A stretch of 49,909 nucleotides of DNA, from NCBI GenBank assembly GCA_965369325.1, contig CBDUQI010000012.1, positions 1 through 49,909 on the forward strand. Reading direction: 5' to 3'. This stretch comes from CBDUQI01 sp965369325. Its GTDB lineage: Bacteria > Pseudomonadota > Gammaproteobacteria > Steroidobacterales > JBCBZW01. The notes under the pieces were generated by a model that worked only from the letters and a program-made list of their open reading frames with translations, did not search any database and was not told the origin of the DNA. This document shows, piece after piece, positions 33,686 through 42,283 of this stretch. The translations under genes were made by a program, and so were the position numbers. Position 1 is the stretch's first letter. The number at the start of each line of letters is the position of its first letter.

Positions 33686-34504
33686 CTAATTCGCATCAGT
33701 GCCGGCGAGCGTTTTGATACTCTCAAGTTCTTCCAGGAACACAGGGCTTTCAGGCAGGGTCGATCCACCGTCCACGCAGATGGTTTGTCCGGTGATGTAA
33801 CGGGCCTCATCGCTGGCCAGGTAGAGCATGCAGTAGGCGATGTCCTCCGGCTCGCCCAGATAACCAGCAGGCACGTATTTGGCCATCTGCGCCAGCCCCT
33901 CCTCGTCGGCGAGCAAGCTCATCGCGGCGGTAAGAATAAACCCGGGTTCCACCCCGTTGACCGTGATGTTCTCGCGCGCAAGTTCCAGCGCAGCGGTACG
34001 AATAAACGCATTCATGCCACCCTTGGAGGCGGCGTAGTAGGCAGTGCCGGGCATCGCGACGCGCGGCCCGGTGACAGAGGAGGTAAACAGCAGGCGCCCG
34101 CCCCCTTGTTTGCGAAAATACGGAATGCAGGCTTTGGACAAACGAAAGCAGGCCTTCAGGTTTACTGACAGCACGGTTTCCAGGTCGTCTTCGGAATAAT
34201 CATCCACTGGCCCGCCCAGGAACGAGGCGGCGTTGTGTACCATGATATCGATCCGACCCCAACGGCCGGCCGCAGCGTCGACGGTCTTCTGCACATTGGC
34301 CTGCGTACCAATATCAATCGCTAGCACCTCGGCCACGCCGCCACTGTCGTTAATCTGCGCGGCCGTCTTCTCGCCGTGGCTGGCGGTACGTGTCGCGATC
34401 AGTACTTTCGCGCCGGCCGCCGCAAACACCCGCGCAATCCCTGCGCCAATGCCTTGGCCGCCGCCGGTGACGACGGCGACTTTATCCTGCAATTTTGCAA
34501 ACAC
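33686..34504 (-). CDS. Short-chain dehydrogenase/reductase
   Basis: A 272-aa classical SDR. VVTGGGQGIGAGI (11-23) is the cofactor loop, HNAAS has Asn91, and the active site is TSSVTG (Ser142/143) with YYAASK (Tyr157, Lys161). VDGGST near 245 is the usual end of the core. Arg38 in the acidic/basic selector region (ATRTAS) suggests NADP(H), but this is weak. It lies 26 nt upstream of the phospho-lyase-like gene and 17 nt after the MFS gene, so the operon supplies uptake, then redox. Likely handles the alcohol or aldehyde of that pathway. Confidence 0.87.
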   Translation of the reverse strand: MFAKLQDKVAVVTGGGQGIGAGIARVFAAAGAKVLIATRTASHGEKTAAQINDSGGVAEVLAIDIGTQANVQKTVDAAAGRWGRIDIMVHNAASFLGGPVDDYSEDDLETVLSVNLKACFRLSKACIPYFRKQGGGRLLFTSSVTGPRVAMPGTAYYAASKGGMNAFIRTAALELARENITVNGVEPGFILTAAMSLLADEEGLAQMAKYVPAGYLGEPEDIAYCMLYLASDEARYITGQTICVDGGSTLPESPVFLEELESIKTLAGTDAN

Positions 34505-34521
34505 GCTCTGCTCCTATTGTG

Positions 34522-35706
34522 TTAAGTGTGGCTTGGTCCGGGCTCGGCGGGCAAGCCGGTTGCTGCGCGGGCTTGCGCGATGACGGGCGGCAGAATCAAC
34601 ACCAGACTCAACACGAAAAATACCGCACCCATGCTCAGCACCGGTTGCATGCTGCCCTCACCGATGGCGGCTGCTGCGAGGCCCGGACCAATCGCAAGCC
34701 CAGCCATCTGCATCGCGACCGCATACACCACCACGCGTCCACGCCGATCAAAGCTGGCCATCGCCGCCAGCAGGAACGGGTGAGTAAGGTTCCACGCGAA
34801 GTTGTAGATGCCAACGGTCAGTGCGAATTTCAAAAAGCTGAATTGCCCGGTAAGAAAGCTTAGGCAGACGGCGCCGCCCAGCACCCCCAGTGTGAGCGGC
34901 AGCGCGCGGCCTAGACGGTTACTCAGCAAGGCGGCGAGCAGGGCGCCCGCAATGCCAGCGAACTGCGAGAGCATCAGCCCATTAGCCACCTGCTGCTCGC
35001 CCAGGCCGCCGTCGAGCCCGATAAGAAACAGGTAGGCCCACACCACCCCCTGGGCGACAAAGTACGCCAGCATCGCGAACAGTGCGGCGCCTTTAAGCGG
35101 CAGCGATAAGTTGACTGCCTGCGCATCCACCTCGGCCACCTGCTCGCCGCTCCTCGGCAAATATTTGACAAACGGTAAGGCAACCAGCGGGAATAGGGCG
35201 AAAAACCACAACACCAACGCCATGCCGCCAAGTTCGTAGGCGCCAGGCATCAGCCACAGGCCAATGGCGCCGTACACCAGCACCCACATGATCATAAAAC
35301 CAAAATTACGATCGGGGTTGTCGGTGAGCCCGACACACGCAAAGCTCAGCGAGACCAGACCACCAGCGCCCAGCCCCGCGACAAACCGCAAGGCGGTGAA
35401 TACGGTGAGGTCGGTTGTGAACACGCACAGTGCGTTGGCGGCAAAAATGGTGAGCAGTGAGAAGACAATGATGGTGCGCCAGTTCATTCGATGCGCCGCG
35501 AACGTCAGCAATATGGTGGTAGCGGCAATGCCGAACATCTCCACCGAGGCGACCGCGCCAGCGGCTTGCTCGCTGAACCCCACAAGCGCGACCATGCCCT
35601 GCACAAAGCCGGGCTGTACGATAAAGACTTCCGGCCCGATCACCCCCAGCAAAATAGCGGTGGCCAGCGCGGCGCGGGTATTCATGGGGTTTTCGTTTTG
35701 TGTCAT
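34522..35706 (-). CDS. MFS transporter
   Basis: A 394-aa major facilitator protein with about 12 hydrophobic segments; the central loop is at about 190-205 (YLPRSGEQVAEVDAQ). The RFVAGLGAGGLVSLSFA segment matches the helix 4 region and NRLGRALPLTLG the loop after helix 8 of the family. It would carry the product across the inner membrane after the TonB receptor and the sulfatase act. Neighbours: sulfatase 18 nt upstream, SDR 17 nt downstream. Direction and substrate cannot be read. Confidence 0.82.
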   Translation of the reverse strand: MTQNENPMNTRAALATAILLGVIGPEVFIVQPGFVQGMVALVGFSEQAAGAVASVEMFGIAATTILLTFAAHRMNWRTIIVFSLLTIFAANALCVFTTDLTVFTALRFVAGLGAGGLVSLSFACVGLTDNPDRNFGFMIMWVLVYGAIGLWLMPGAYELGGMALVLWFFALFPLVALPFVKYLPRSGEQVAEVDAQAVNLSLPLKGAALFAMLAYFVAQGVVWAYLFLIGLDGGLGEQQVANGLMLSQFAGIAGALLAALLSNRLGRALPLTLGVLGGAVCLSFLTGQFSFLKFALTVGIYNFAWNLTHPFLLAAMASFDRRGRVVVYAVAMQMAGLAIGPGLAAAAIGEGSMQPVLSMGAVFFVLSLVLILPPVIAQARAATGLPAEPGPSHT

Positions 35707-35724
35707 TAGGGCCCTGTTTTTTCG

Positions 35725-37428
35725 TTAGTAGCCGCTCACCCAGTCCGGCAATATCACGTTGTTCTGCCTCGCGTACACGTCCCAGTGGGCGATCAACCGC
35801 TCGCGCACCTGAGGATGACGGGCAGACACATCGCGGGCCTCGCCGATGTCCTCATCTAGATTGAACAGTTGCCAGGTATTAGTGCCGTAAGGGGGCGGCA
35901 GGTGAGATATCTTCCACTTACCCTGGCGCACGGCGCGTTTGCCAAACAGCTCGGTGACCAGCACTCGCGGTTCGCCCTGCTGGGCCTGCGGATCGCCCTT
36001 AAGCATGGCCACCTGGGAGCGTCCGGTGATGGGCTCAATTGCCTTGTTCGGGTCTGCGGCACCGTCGTGGCTAACTGGCACACCGGCCATCTCCAGCACC
36101 GTGGGGGTGACGTCCACGACGGGGAACAGGGCATTGCTGATCGACTGACGTTGAAACCCGCGATAGTGGGCGAACGCGGCGACCCGGGTGCCGCCTTCGG
36201 TCGGGAAGGCTTTGTACAACTGGTAGGCCGCGTTGCCGGCACGAGCCCAGTTGGGGCCGTACAAGGTATAACTGCCCGGATGCCCCATCGCGTCCAGGCT
36301 AAAGTCGTGTGTGGTGTCTATCGTTGTGCGGATCTTTGGGAACAGCTTCGGATCCCAGGTTTCATCCAGATCGTGTCCCTCCGGGCCGTTATCCGACATG
36401 AACAGGATTACCGTGTTATCGAAACGTCCGCTGGACTTCAGATACTCGACCAGCCGGCCGGTGTGCTGATCCACCTCGTCAATCATGGCGGCATAGACTT
36501 CCATCGCGCGCGCAGCGCTCAACTTGTCATCGTCGCTCAGGCGGTCCCAGGGCTTGTGCTTCGGTGGTGCCGCCGCAGCGGGTGCATCGGCCGGGATTAC
36601 GCCCTGCGCTTTGGCGCCCGCGAGGCGCGTGCGCAACAGCGCGTCATAGCCGTGGTCGTAGCGGCCGCGGTATTTTTCGATCGACTCGGCCGGGGCTTGT
36701 AAAGGCCAGTGCGGCGCGGTAAAGGAGAGGTAAGCGAAGAAGGGCTGCTCGCTGTCTGCATTTTGTTTCAGGTAGCCGATCAGCTTGTCGACGTAGTACT
36801 GCGAGGAGTACTCGAACTGTTCGGGCAGCGCGGCAAGCGGCTGGCCGTCTTCGTGGTACAGGGCCTTGGCTTTCGGATCGGGCGCGTAGGCGGGGCGCAT
36901 GTCCGCGAAGTGACTGGCGCCGCCGGTCAGTAGTGCGAATGAATGCTCGAAGCCCCGAGCCGCCGGACCCGTCTCGGGCGTTAGCCCAAGATGCCACTTG
37001 CCACTCATCATGGTGTCGTAGCCGTGATCGCGAAGCCGTGTGGCCAGGGTGACGACGCGATCGTTCAGATAGCCTTCGTAACCGGGCTGGCCCTTTTGGT
37101 TGGGCGCCGTCTCCTCCAGCATGTTGCCCAGCCCGGCGCGGTGCGAGGTCACACCGGTTAGCAGCATCGAGCGAGTCGGTGAGCAGGTGGTGGCGGTGTG
37201 AAAGTTGGTCAGACGCAGGCCCTCCTCGGCCAGTGCATCCAGGTTGGGCGTTTCGATCTCACCGCCAAAGCTTCCGATGTCGGTGTAACCCATGTCATCC
37301 ACGACGATCAGCAGGAAGTTCGGCCGCGCCGGCGGCGCGGCCAATGGTGGTGCAACCGGTGCGTCAGGCGATTGCGTGCAGGCCGCAACAATTGCGGCAG
37401 CCAAAGCACTAGCCCAACGCAGGCGCAT
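35725..37428 (-). CDS. Arylsulfatase-type lipoprotein
   Basis: A 567-aa type I sulfatase. AAIVAAC gives a lipoprotein Cys17, placing it in the periplasm or outer membrane. The metal-binding IVVDDMG (Asp44, Asp45) is followed by TCSPTRSMLLTG with Cys82, the residue converted to formylglycine; the CSPTR form is activated by FGE or an anaerobic maturase, neither encoded in this window. SGKWHLG, PHWPLQAP, MSDNGPEG and the C-terminal small domain are complete. Proline/alanine-rich insert near 275-290. The gene is between the TonB receptor (8-nt gap) and MFS (18 nt). It frees sulfate from an imported or surface-bound ester; the identity of the ester is unknown. Confidence 0.9.
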   Translation of the reverse strand: MRLRWASALAAAIVAACTQSPDAPVAPPLAAPPARPNFLLIVVDDMGYTDIGSFGGEIETPNLDALAEEGLRLTNFHTATTCSPTRSMLLTGVTSHRAGLGNMLEETAPNQKGQPGYEGYLNDRVVTLATRLRDHGYDTMMSGKWHLGLTPETGPAARGFEHSFALLTGGASHFADMRPAYAPDPKAKALYHEDGQPLAALPEQFEYSSQYYVDKLIGYLKQNADSEQPFFAYLSFTAPHWPLQAPAESIEKYRGRYDHGYDALLRTRLAGAKAQGVIPADAPAAAAPPKHKPWDRLSDDDKLSAARAMEVYAAMIDEVDQHTGRLVEYLKSSGRFDNTVILFMSDNGPEGHDLDETWDPKLFPKIRTTIDTTHDFSLDAMGHPGSYTLYGPNWARAGNAAYQLYKAFPTEGGTRVAAFAHYRGFQRQSISNALFPVVDVTPTVLEMAGVPVSHDGAADPNKAIEPITGRSQVAMLKGDPQAQQGEPRVLVTELFGKRAVRQGKWKISHLPPPYGTNTWQLFNLDEDIGEARDVSARHPQVRERLIAHWDVYARQNNVILPDWVSGY

Positions 37429-37436
37429 GATGCGCC

Positions 37437-39815
37437 TTACCAGCGGTAGGCGACGTTAAACCCGCTCCAGCGCGGCGGTGCGTACACGACGGTGCCGCCC
37501 AAAATACCCAGGTCCAGTGCGTATTGTTTGTACACCTCATCACTGGCGTTCTTTACCCACGCCCGTGCGGTCCACGCCTCGTCCTGGCTGGTCCAGCTCA
37601 GGCTGGCGTTTACCACGCCGTAAGCTTCCTGCAGCGCCGCGCCGCCGTTGCTCACTTCCAGATACTGGTCATCGTTCCAGATGCCATCCAACTGAACAGC
37701 CATGTTGCCGTTCAACGCATCCCAGTTATAACGCACCAGATAGTTGAGGCTGATGCCCGGCGTGTTGGGTAACTCCACGCCGTTCAGAAAGTCCACTGGC
37801 CAGTCGACTGGAAAGCCGACCGGGGTGACCTGCGATTGCGGTGTCTGCACGTTGTCCACTTCCGAGTCCTGCAAGGAGAGCCCCAGAGAAATATCCCAGT
37901 TGTCGCTTGGCAGCAGAATCAGTTCGACCTCGGCGCCCACGTTCTGCGCATCGGCGTTGGCTACGCTGGGCGTGCCGGTGGCGAAGGTGAAGGCCTGGTA
38001 GTCCTCATAGTCGTAGTAGAACGCGGTGGCGTTCAGGCGGGCGATGCCGTCCGCGAACTGCGTCTTGAGCCCAACCTCGTAGGCGTGCAGCACTTCTTCA
38101 TCGTGGCGGATGTTCTGCACGGTGACATTCGCTGAGGGGGCAAAGTTGCCGCCTTTGATGCCACGATTAAAGGAAGCGAACAGCAGGGTGTCGTCGTTGA
38201 GGCGCCAGTCCAACTGCAGGCGGGCGGCGAAGTCGCTGTAATCGACCGTGTCCTGATCACCGCCACCGTTGGCCGCGATCGCGCTTTGCAGGTTGAACAG
38301 GTCCGGCACGTTGATGCCGTCGGCCGGCGATTCAAAGGCGGTGGCAAAACGCATGGTCTTGTCATCGTCCGACCAGCGCGCGCCGGCAATCAGCGTGACG
38401 GTATCGCTCAGGTTCCACTCGCCCTGACCAAACAGCGACCAGTTGCGCGAGTCCAAGGTGTAGTCCTGGATAACGGCCGGGTTGGTGAGCGTGCTGGGAT
38501 CGAAGCCCAGGTCCGCGGCAACGCCCGCGACGGGTGCTCCGCGGGTAATCACATCAGCATCGGTTTCCATATCCAGAAAGTAAGCGCCAACGGTCCATTG
38601 GGTGGTGTCGTTGCCACCGGACAGGCGCAGTTCTTCAGATATCTGGGTGAAGTCGGCCACCGTGGTGAACTCGATAATCGGCACCGGAATGCCGTCGCCG
38701 TCCTCGGTGTAGAACTTATCTACATTGGCATAGTTGGTGATGGACACCAGGTCCATGCCGTTGTCCAGCGCAAAGTCGAACCGGCCGGTGACGTTGATCG
38801 TGTCCCGGTCCATAAAACCAAGATAATCCGAGAAATGCTGGAACGGCGTGGGGTGATCACCCTCAAACACCGTGCGCCCGGCCGTATCGACCGGGGTAAA
38901 ACAGTCCAGCTGACTGGGACAGAAGAAGATATCCGGTGTCGCCTCCGCGGGCGCCCCAATCACGTTTACCACAAAGTCTTCAAACTCTGGCGGAATGTAC
39001 ACATTCGGGTCGGAAGTGTTGGCGTACGGCAAAAAACTGTAGCCGCCGGTGGGCACTTTGTCGTCTTTGCTGTACTTAAGGCGCAGGTCGAAGGTGGTGC
39101 TATCGCTCAGGTCGAACTCGAAGGCGGCGCGCGCCGAGAAGCCGTCGCGGCCGCCAAGGTCTTGGCCACTGGCCGGTAACGGATTGCCTTCCGGGAAGGC
39201 GGATGATTCGATGTAGCCGTCGGACTGCTCCGCCCGTGCGGCGAAGCGGTAGCGGGCGGTGTCCGAGATAGAGCCACCGACGGCGCCCTCAACGTTCCAG
39301 GTGCCAAATTCTGAGGCACCAGCTTCCACGTAGCCGTTCAGTTCTTCCTCATCCGCGCCGCGGGTCAAATAATGAACCACGCCGCCGGTCGCGTTGCGAC
39401 CGAACAGTGTGCCCTGCGGCCCACGTAGTACTTCCACACGCTCTACATCAAACAACTGTCCGTTGATGCCGTTCATGCTGGCCAGGTAGGCATCATCAAT
39501 ATAAACGGCCACCGGGGCTTCCAGATTGTCGGTAAAGTTATTCTGCGAGACCCCCCGAATGTTGAACACGGTCAGGTTTGGTGAGAACTCGATCATCTGC
39601 AGGGCAGGCACCTGCTGGGTGATCTCCACGGTGTTGGTCACGCCAAGCGCTTTCATCTGATCGCCCGAGTAGGCGGTTACCGAGATGCCGACATCCTGCA
39701 TGTTCTGCTCGCGCTTCTGCGCGGTGACAGTAATCTCCTCAAGCACTCCGCTGCCTTGAGCAAAAGCGTTGAGTGCGGCAAACAATGCTGCCAAGACGGT
39801 GAGTATTCGAAGCAT
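37437..39815 (-). CDS. TonB-dependent outer-membrane receptor
   Basis: A 792-aa receptor of the TBDR class common in marine gammaproteobacteria and sphingomonads. Signal peptide MLRILTVLAALFAALNAFAQ, then a TonB-box-like EEITVTAQKREQNMQDV. The plug has FNIRGVSQNNFTDNLEAPV, VEVLRGPQGTLFGRNATGG, and the barrel ends in ...PRWSGFNVAYRW with the terminal aromatic residue. I start at ATG 39815, preceded by GAGGGG 6 nt away; the frame to 40019 has no signal sequence. It opens the six-gene operon and would bring the sulfated substrate across the outer membrane. The divergent YdeI-like gene starts 259 nt away. Confidence 0.9.
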   Translation of the reverse strand: MLRILTVLAALFAALNAFAQGSGVLEEITVTAQKREQNMQDVGISVTAYSGDQMKALGVTNTVEITQQVPALQMIEFSPNLTVFNIRGVSQNNFTDNLEAPVAVYIDDAYLASMNGINGQLFDVERVEVLRGPQGTLFGRNATGGVVHYLTRGADEEELNGYVEAGASEFGTWNVEGAVGGSISDTARYRFAARAEQSDGYIESSAFPEGNPLPASGQDLGGRDGFSARAAFEFDLSDSTTFDLRLKYSKDDKVPTGGYSFLPYANTSDPNVYIPPEFEDFVVNVIGAPAEATPDIFFCPSQLDCFTPVDTAGRTVFEGDHPTPFQHFSDYLGFMDRDTINVTGRFDFALDNGMDLVSITNYANVDKFYTEDGDGIPVPIIEFTTVADFTQISEELRLSGGNDTTQWTVGAYFLDMETDADVITRGAPVAGVAADLGFDPSTLTNPAVIQDYTLDSRNWSLFGQGEWNLSDTVTLIAGARWSDDDKTMRFATAFESPADGINVPDLFNLQSAIAANGGGDQDTVDYSDFAARLQLDWRLNDDTLLFASFNRGIKGGNFAPSANVTVQNIRHDEEVLHAYEVGLKTQFADGIARLNATAFYYDYEDYQAFTFATGTPSVANADAQNVGAEVELILLPSDNWDISLGLSLQDSEVDNVQTPQSQVTPVGFPVDWPVDFLNGVELPNTPGISLNYLVRYNWDALNGNMAVQLDGIWNDDQYLEVSNGGAALQEAYGVVNASLSWTSQDEAWTARAWVKNASDEVYKQYALDLGILGGTVVYAPPRWSGFNVAYRW

Positions 39816-40074
39816 AGGTATCCCCTCGCGTGTTTTCGGTGCCTCGCTGTTGCCAACCTCGGCCGGCACCCTCGGAATTGTGACACAGTGAATTTTTCTG
39901 TGCTTGTTAGCTAGCGTGCGCCTTGTACCAGAGCGAATGAACGCGGCGCAGCATGGTTGTTGGGCGGATGTAACGTACGCCTTGGCGCCCGGCGCTGGCG
40001 AGTATGCGCAGCGGCTCACCTTAAACTAAAATGCATCTCGCGTGGACGCTAGATCAGCCGGGGAGGAACCAGAT

Positions 40075-40671
40075 GTGAAGCGACATAAGACAGTGGAGGC
40101 ATTTATTGAGACGCACGCGCAGTGGCAGCCGCAACTGCTCCGCTTACGCCAGATCATGCTTAGCACCGGCCTGCAGGAGACGGTGAAATGGGGTGCGCCC
40201 TGTTATACCGAGAAGGGCAAGAACGTGGTGATGATCGGGGCGTTCAAAACGTATTTCGGCCTCTGGTTTCACAATGGTGCGTCGTTAAGCGACCCGCACT
40301 ATGTGCTGATGAACGCGCAGGAGGGGATCACGCGCGGCCAACGGCAGTGGCGTATGACCAGCAGCCGGGATATCAAAGCACGCATCATCAAAGCTTATGT
40401 GCGCGAGGCCGCGGATCAGGTGGGCACAGATGCGCGGATAAAGCCGAACCGGGCCAAACCACTGGTCATTCCGGCACAACTGGCCACCGCACTCGGCAAC
40501 AATGCCCGCGCGGCTGCGGCGTTTGAGACGCTGAGCAAAGGCAAGAAGCGGGAATACGCGCAGTACATTGCCGAGGCAAAGCGCGAAGACACCAAGGCTC
40601 GCCGGCTGCAGAAAGTGATTCCGATGATTCAAGCCGGGCAAGGGCTGAATGATCGCTACCGTAACGGCTAA
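40075..40671 (+). CDS. YdeI/DUF1801-family protein
   Basis: A 198-aa YdeI/OmdA-like protein. The N-domain (about 1-110) has ETVKWGAPCYTEKGKNVVMIGAFK-type features, including the WGAP and FKxYFxLWFHNG elements of DUF1801, and the C-domain (about 125-198) has the FETLSKGKKREYAQYIAEAK pattern followed by KxR. These proteins have been linked to protection from bacteriocins or cationic peptides in other species, but the mechanism is unknown. I start at GTG 40075 because GGGGAGG lies about 9 nt before it; a GTG at 40042 is in frame but has no RBS. The DUF952 gene starts 8 nt after its stop, so they are likely co-transcribed. Confidence 0.8.
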   Translation: MKRHKTVEAFIETHAQWQPQLLRLRQIMLSTGLQETVKWGAPCYTEKGKNVVMIGAFKTYFGLWFHNGASLSDPHYVLMNAQEGITRGQRQWRMTSSRDIKARIIKAYVREAADQVGTDARIKPNRAKPLVIPAQLATALGNNARAAAAFETLSKGKKREYAQYIAEAKREDTKARRLQKVIPMIQAGQGLNDRYRNG

Positions 40672-40679
40672 GCAACCTC

Positions 40680-41066
40680 ATGGATATGCTGTTCCACATC
40701 ACCACTGCGACGGACTACGCCCGAGCCCAAGAGCAAGGGCAAGAGCAAGGGCAAGGGCAAGGGCAAGGGCAAGAGCAAGGGCAGGGGTACTACCTGCCGC
40801 TGCCGTATGCGGTGGATGGTTTTGTGCATTGCTCGTTCGCGCGCCAGGTGGCGCCGGTGGCCAATCGCTTCTATCGGGAAAGCGATGATCTGATCGTACT
40901 GATGATCGAGCCGCAAAAGCTCAGTGCCCGGGTGGTGTGTGAGAACCTGGAAGGCGGTCAGGAACTGTTCCCGCACGTTTACGGCCCTATCCCGCTTGAG
41001 TCGGTGGTCATGGTGCTGGCGTTGCACCGCACCGTCGAAGGCGCATGGGCGTTCGATCCCCCCTAA
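40680..41066 (+). CDS. DUF952 protein with a Glu-Gln/Gly-Gln repeat insertion
   Basis: A 128-aa DUF952 protein, a glutathione-S-transferase-like small domain of unknown function. FHITTATDYARAQ (about 5-17) starts it; DGFVHCSFARQVAPVANRFY and LIVLMIEPQKL follow, with FPHVYGPIPLESV near the end. Between the first strand and the DGFVHCS motif the protein holds about 18 residues of alternating Glu/Gly-Gln encoded by a hexanucleotide repeat (see 40731-40784), where ordinary members have a short loop. The insertion keeps the frame. It is preceded by the YdeI-like gene at 8 nt. No promoter of its own is evident. Confidence 0.82.
   Translation: MDMLFHITTATDYARAQEQGQEQGQGQGQGQEQGQGYYLPLPYAVDGFVHCSFARQVAPVANRFYRESDDLIVLMIEPQKLSARVVCENLEGGQELFPHVYGPIPLESVVMVLALHRTVEGAWAFDPP
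40731..40784 (+). repeat. Hexanucleotide tandem repeat G(A/G)GCAA, nine units, inside a CDS
   Basis: Nine consecutive 6-bp units are read directly: six GGGCAA-type (the last one GGGCAG) and three GAGCAA, with a degenerate GCCCAA just before. They encode Glu-Gln and Gly-Gln dipeptides. Unit length is a multiple of three, so expansion or contraction changes the length of the protein without breaking the frame. The units are nearly identical, so recent slippage is likely. Confidence 0.9.
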
Positions 41067-41155
41067 CGCTTCGGCGCAGGTGAGCTAGCTGGTGTCGCCT
41101 GCAAGCCAACTGACTGGGTGATCCGCCCATGGACACGGCCGTCTGCGCGGGTCGA

Positions 41156-41185
41156 TTGTGTCCTGGTCCGCTTAGGTAGTATAAG
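41156..41185 (+). promoter_or_regulatory. Possible sigma-70 promoter for the imino-acid/BCCT cluster
   Basis: TTGTGT (41156-41161) and TATAAG (41180-41185) are separated by 18 bp, in the 187-nt gap before the DpkA-like gene. Three of the six -35 bases and five of the six -10 bases match consensus well. AAGGAG lies 5 nt before ATG 41254. This is a motif match only. Confidence 0.35.
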
Positions 41186-41253
41186 GCCTGACACATGGCG
41201 CCATGACCACTGGGCGTCCCCTGCCCGCGTCCGGGCGAGGTGAAGGAGACGAG

Positions 41254-42255
41254 ATGAGCAACCGGCGTATCCCCGTTGATGAAATTATTACGCTGGCTAG
41301 CGCTTGCCTGCAGCGCCACGGGTGCGATGAGGCCAACGCCAACGCCGTCGCTGACGTGATCGCTATGGCCGAGCGCGACGGCTGTCATTCACACGGTTTG
41401 ATGCGACTGGCGGGGTACGTGGCCGCCCTGGATAGCGGCAAGGTGAACGGCAAAGCGCGGCCCGAGATCGAGCAACTGGCTCCGGCGGTTGTGCGGGTGA
41501 ATGGCAACAGCGGGTTTGCGCCGCTGGCCTTGGCACACGGGCGAGAGCAATTGATTGCCAGCGCCCAGCGGACCGGCATTGCAGCACTGTCATTGGTGAA
41601 CATCCACCACTTCGCCGCCTTGTGGACTGAGGTTGAGCCGGTGGCTGCCGCGGGCCTCTGCGCCTTCGCCTGCACTTCCTACAAACCCGCGGTGATTCCG
41701 GCAGGCGGCACCCAGGCGCTCTACGGCACCAACCCAATGGCGTTCGGCTGGCCGCGTCCGAGCGGGCCGCCGATGGTCTTTGATCAGGCCTCCTCAGTGA
41801 TGGCCCGCGGCGAGGTGATGCTGGCGGCCCGCGAAGGCAAAGCGCTGCCGCCCGGCGTTGGCGTGGATGCGCAGGGCAACCCCAGCACCGATCCGCAGCA
41901 GGTGCTAAAGGGAGCGTTGCTGGCATTTGGCGGGCACAAAGGCTCGTCCATCGCCATGATGGTGGAGCTTCTGGCGGGTGCGCTGATCGGTGAGAGTTTT
42001 AGTTTCGAGGCGCAGGTGCGTGACAACAACGACGGCGGGCCCCCGCAAGGTGGCGAGCTGATGATCGCAATGGCCCCCGGCCTGTTCGGTGATGCTGATG
42101 GTTGGGCCGATCACGCCGAACGTTTTTTCGATCAGATTTGTGCGCAGGAACAAACGCGTTTGCCGGGTGACCGGCGTTATCACAATCGGGCACTGGCAGC
42201 GCGCGAGGGCGTTGAGATCTCCCAGCAGGTGTTGGAGCAGATTGCCGCGCTTTAG
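41254..42255 (+). CDS. Ldh2-family NAD(P)H imine reductase, DpkA-like
   Basis: A 333-aa member of the malate/L-lactate/sulfolactate dehydrogenase (Ldh2) superfamily. ERDGCHSHGLMRL (40-52) carries the SHG motif, HHFAALW... is near 114, and GTNPMAFGWPRP, MVFDQASSVMARGEV, AAREGKALPPGVGVD, LLAFGGHKGSSIAMMVELL match Delta1-piperideine-2-carboxylate/Delta1-pyrroline-2-carboxylate reductases (DpkA, LhpD). It would reduce a cyclic imine to pipecolate or proline. RBS AAGGAG before ATG 41254. The aldehyde dehydrogenase follows after 28 nt. Other Ldh2 functions such as ureidoglycolate dehydrogenase are less likely given the motifs. Confidence 0.8.
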   Translation: MSNRRIPVDEIITLASACLQRHGCDEANANAVADVIAMAERDGCHSHGLMRLAGYVAALDSGKVNGKARPEIEQLAPAVVRVNGNSGFAPLALAHGREQLIASAQRTGIAALSLVNIHHFAALWTEVEPVAAAGLCAFACTSYKPAVIPAGGTQALYGTNPMAFGWPRPSGPPMVFDQASSVMARGEVMLAAREGKALPPGVGVDAQGNPSTDPQQVLKGALLAFGGHKGSSIAMMVELLAGALIGESFSFEAQVRDNNDGGPPQGGELMIAMAPGLFGDADGWADHAERFFDQICAQEQTRLPGDRRYHNRALAAREGVEISQQVLEQIAAL

Positions 42256-42283
42256 TGGCCACCACACAATACAAGGCAGCTAG

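Noticed and set aside
35869..36702. 277-codon open frame on the plus strand
   Set aside because: Antisense to the sulfatase; no recognised motif or RBS-supported start.
38286..39179. 297-codon open frame on the plus strand
   Set aside because: Antisense to the TonB receptor barrel region; Arg/Gly/Val-rich without family features.
39816..40019. N-terminal extension of the TonB receptor frame
   Set aside because: The signal peptide begins at ATG 39815, and its RBS lies inside the extension.
40725..40790. CRISPR-like short repeats
   Set aside because: Units are 6 bp with no spacers and lie inside a coding frame; it is a simple tandem repeat.
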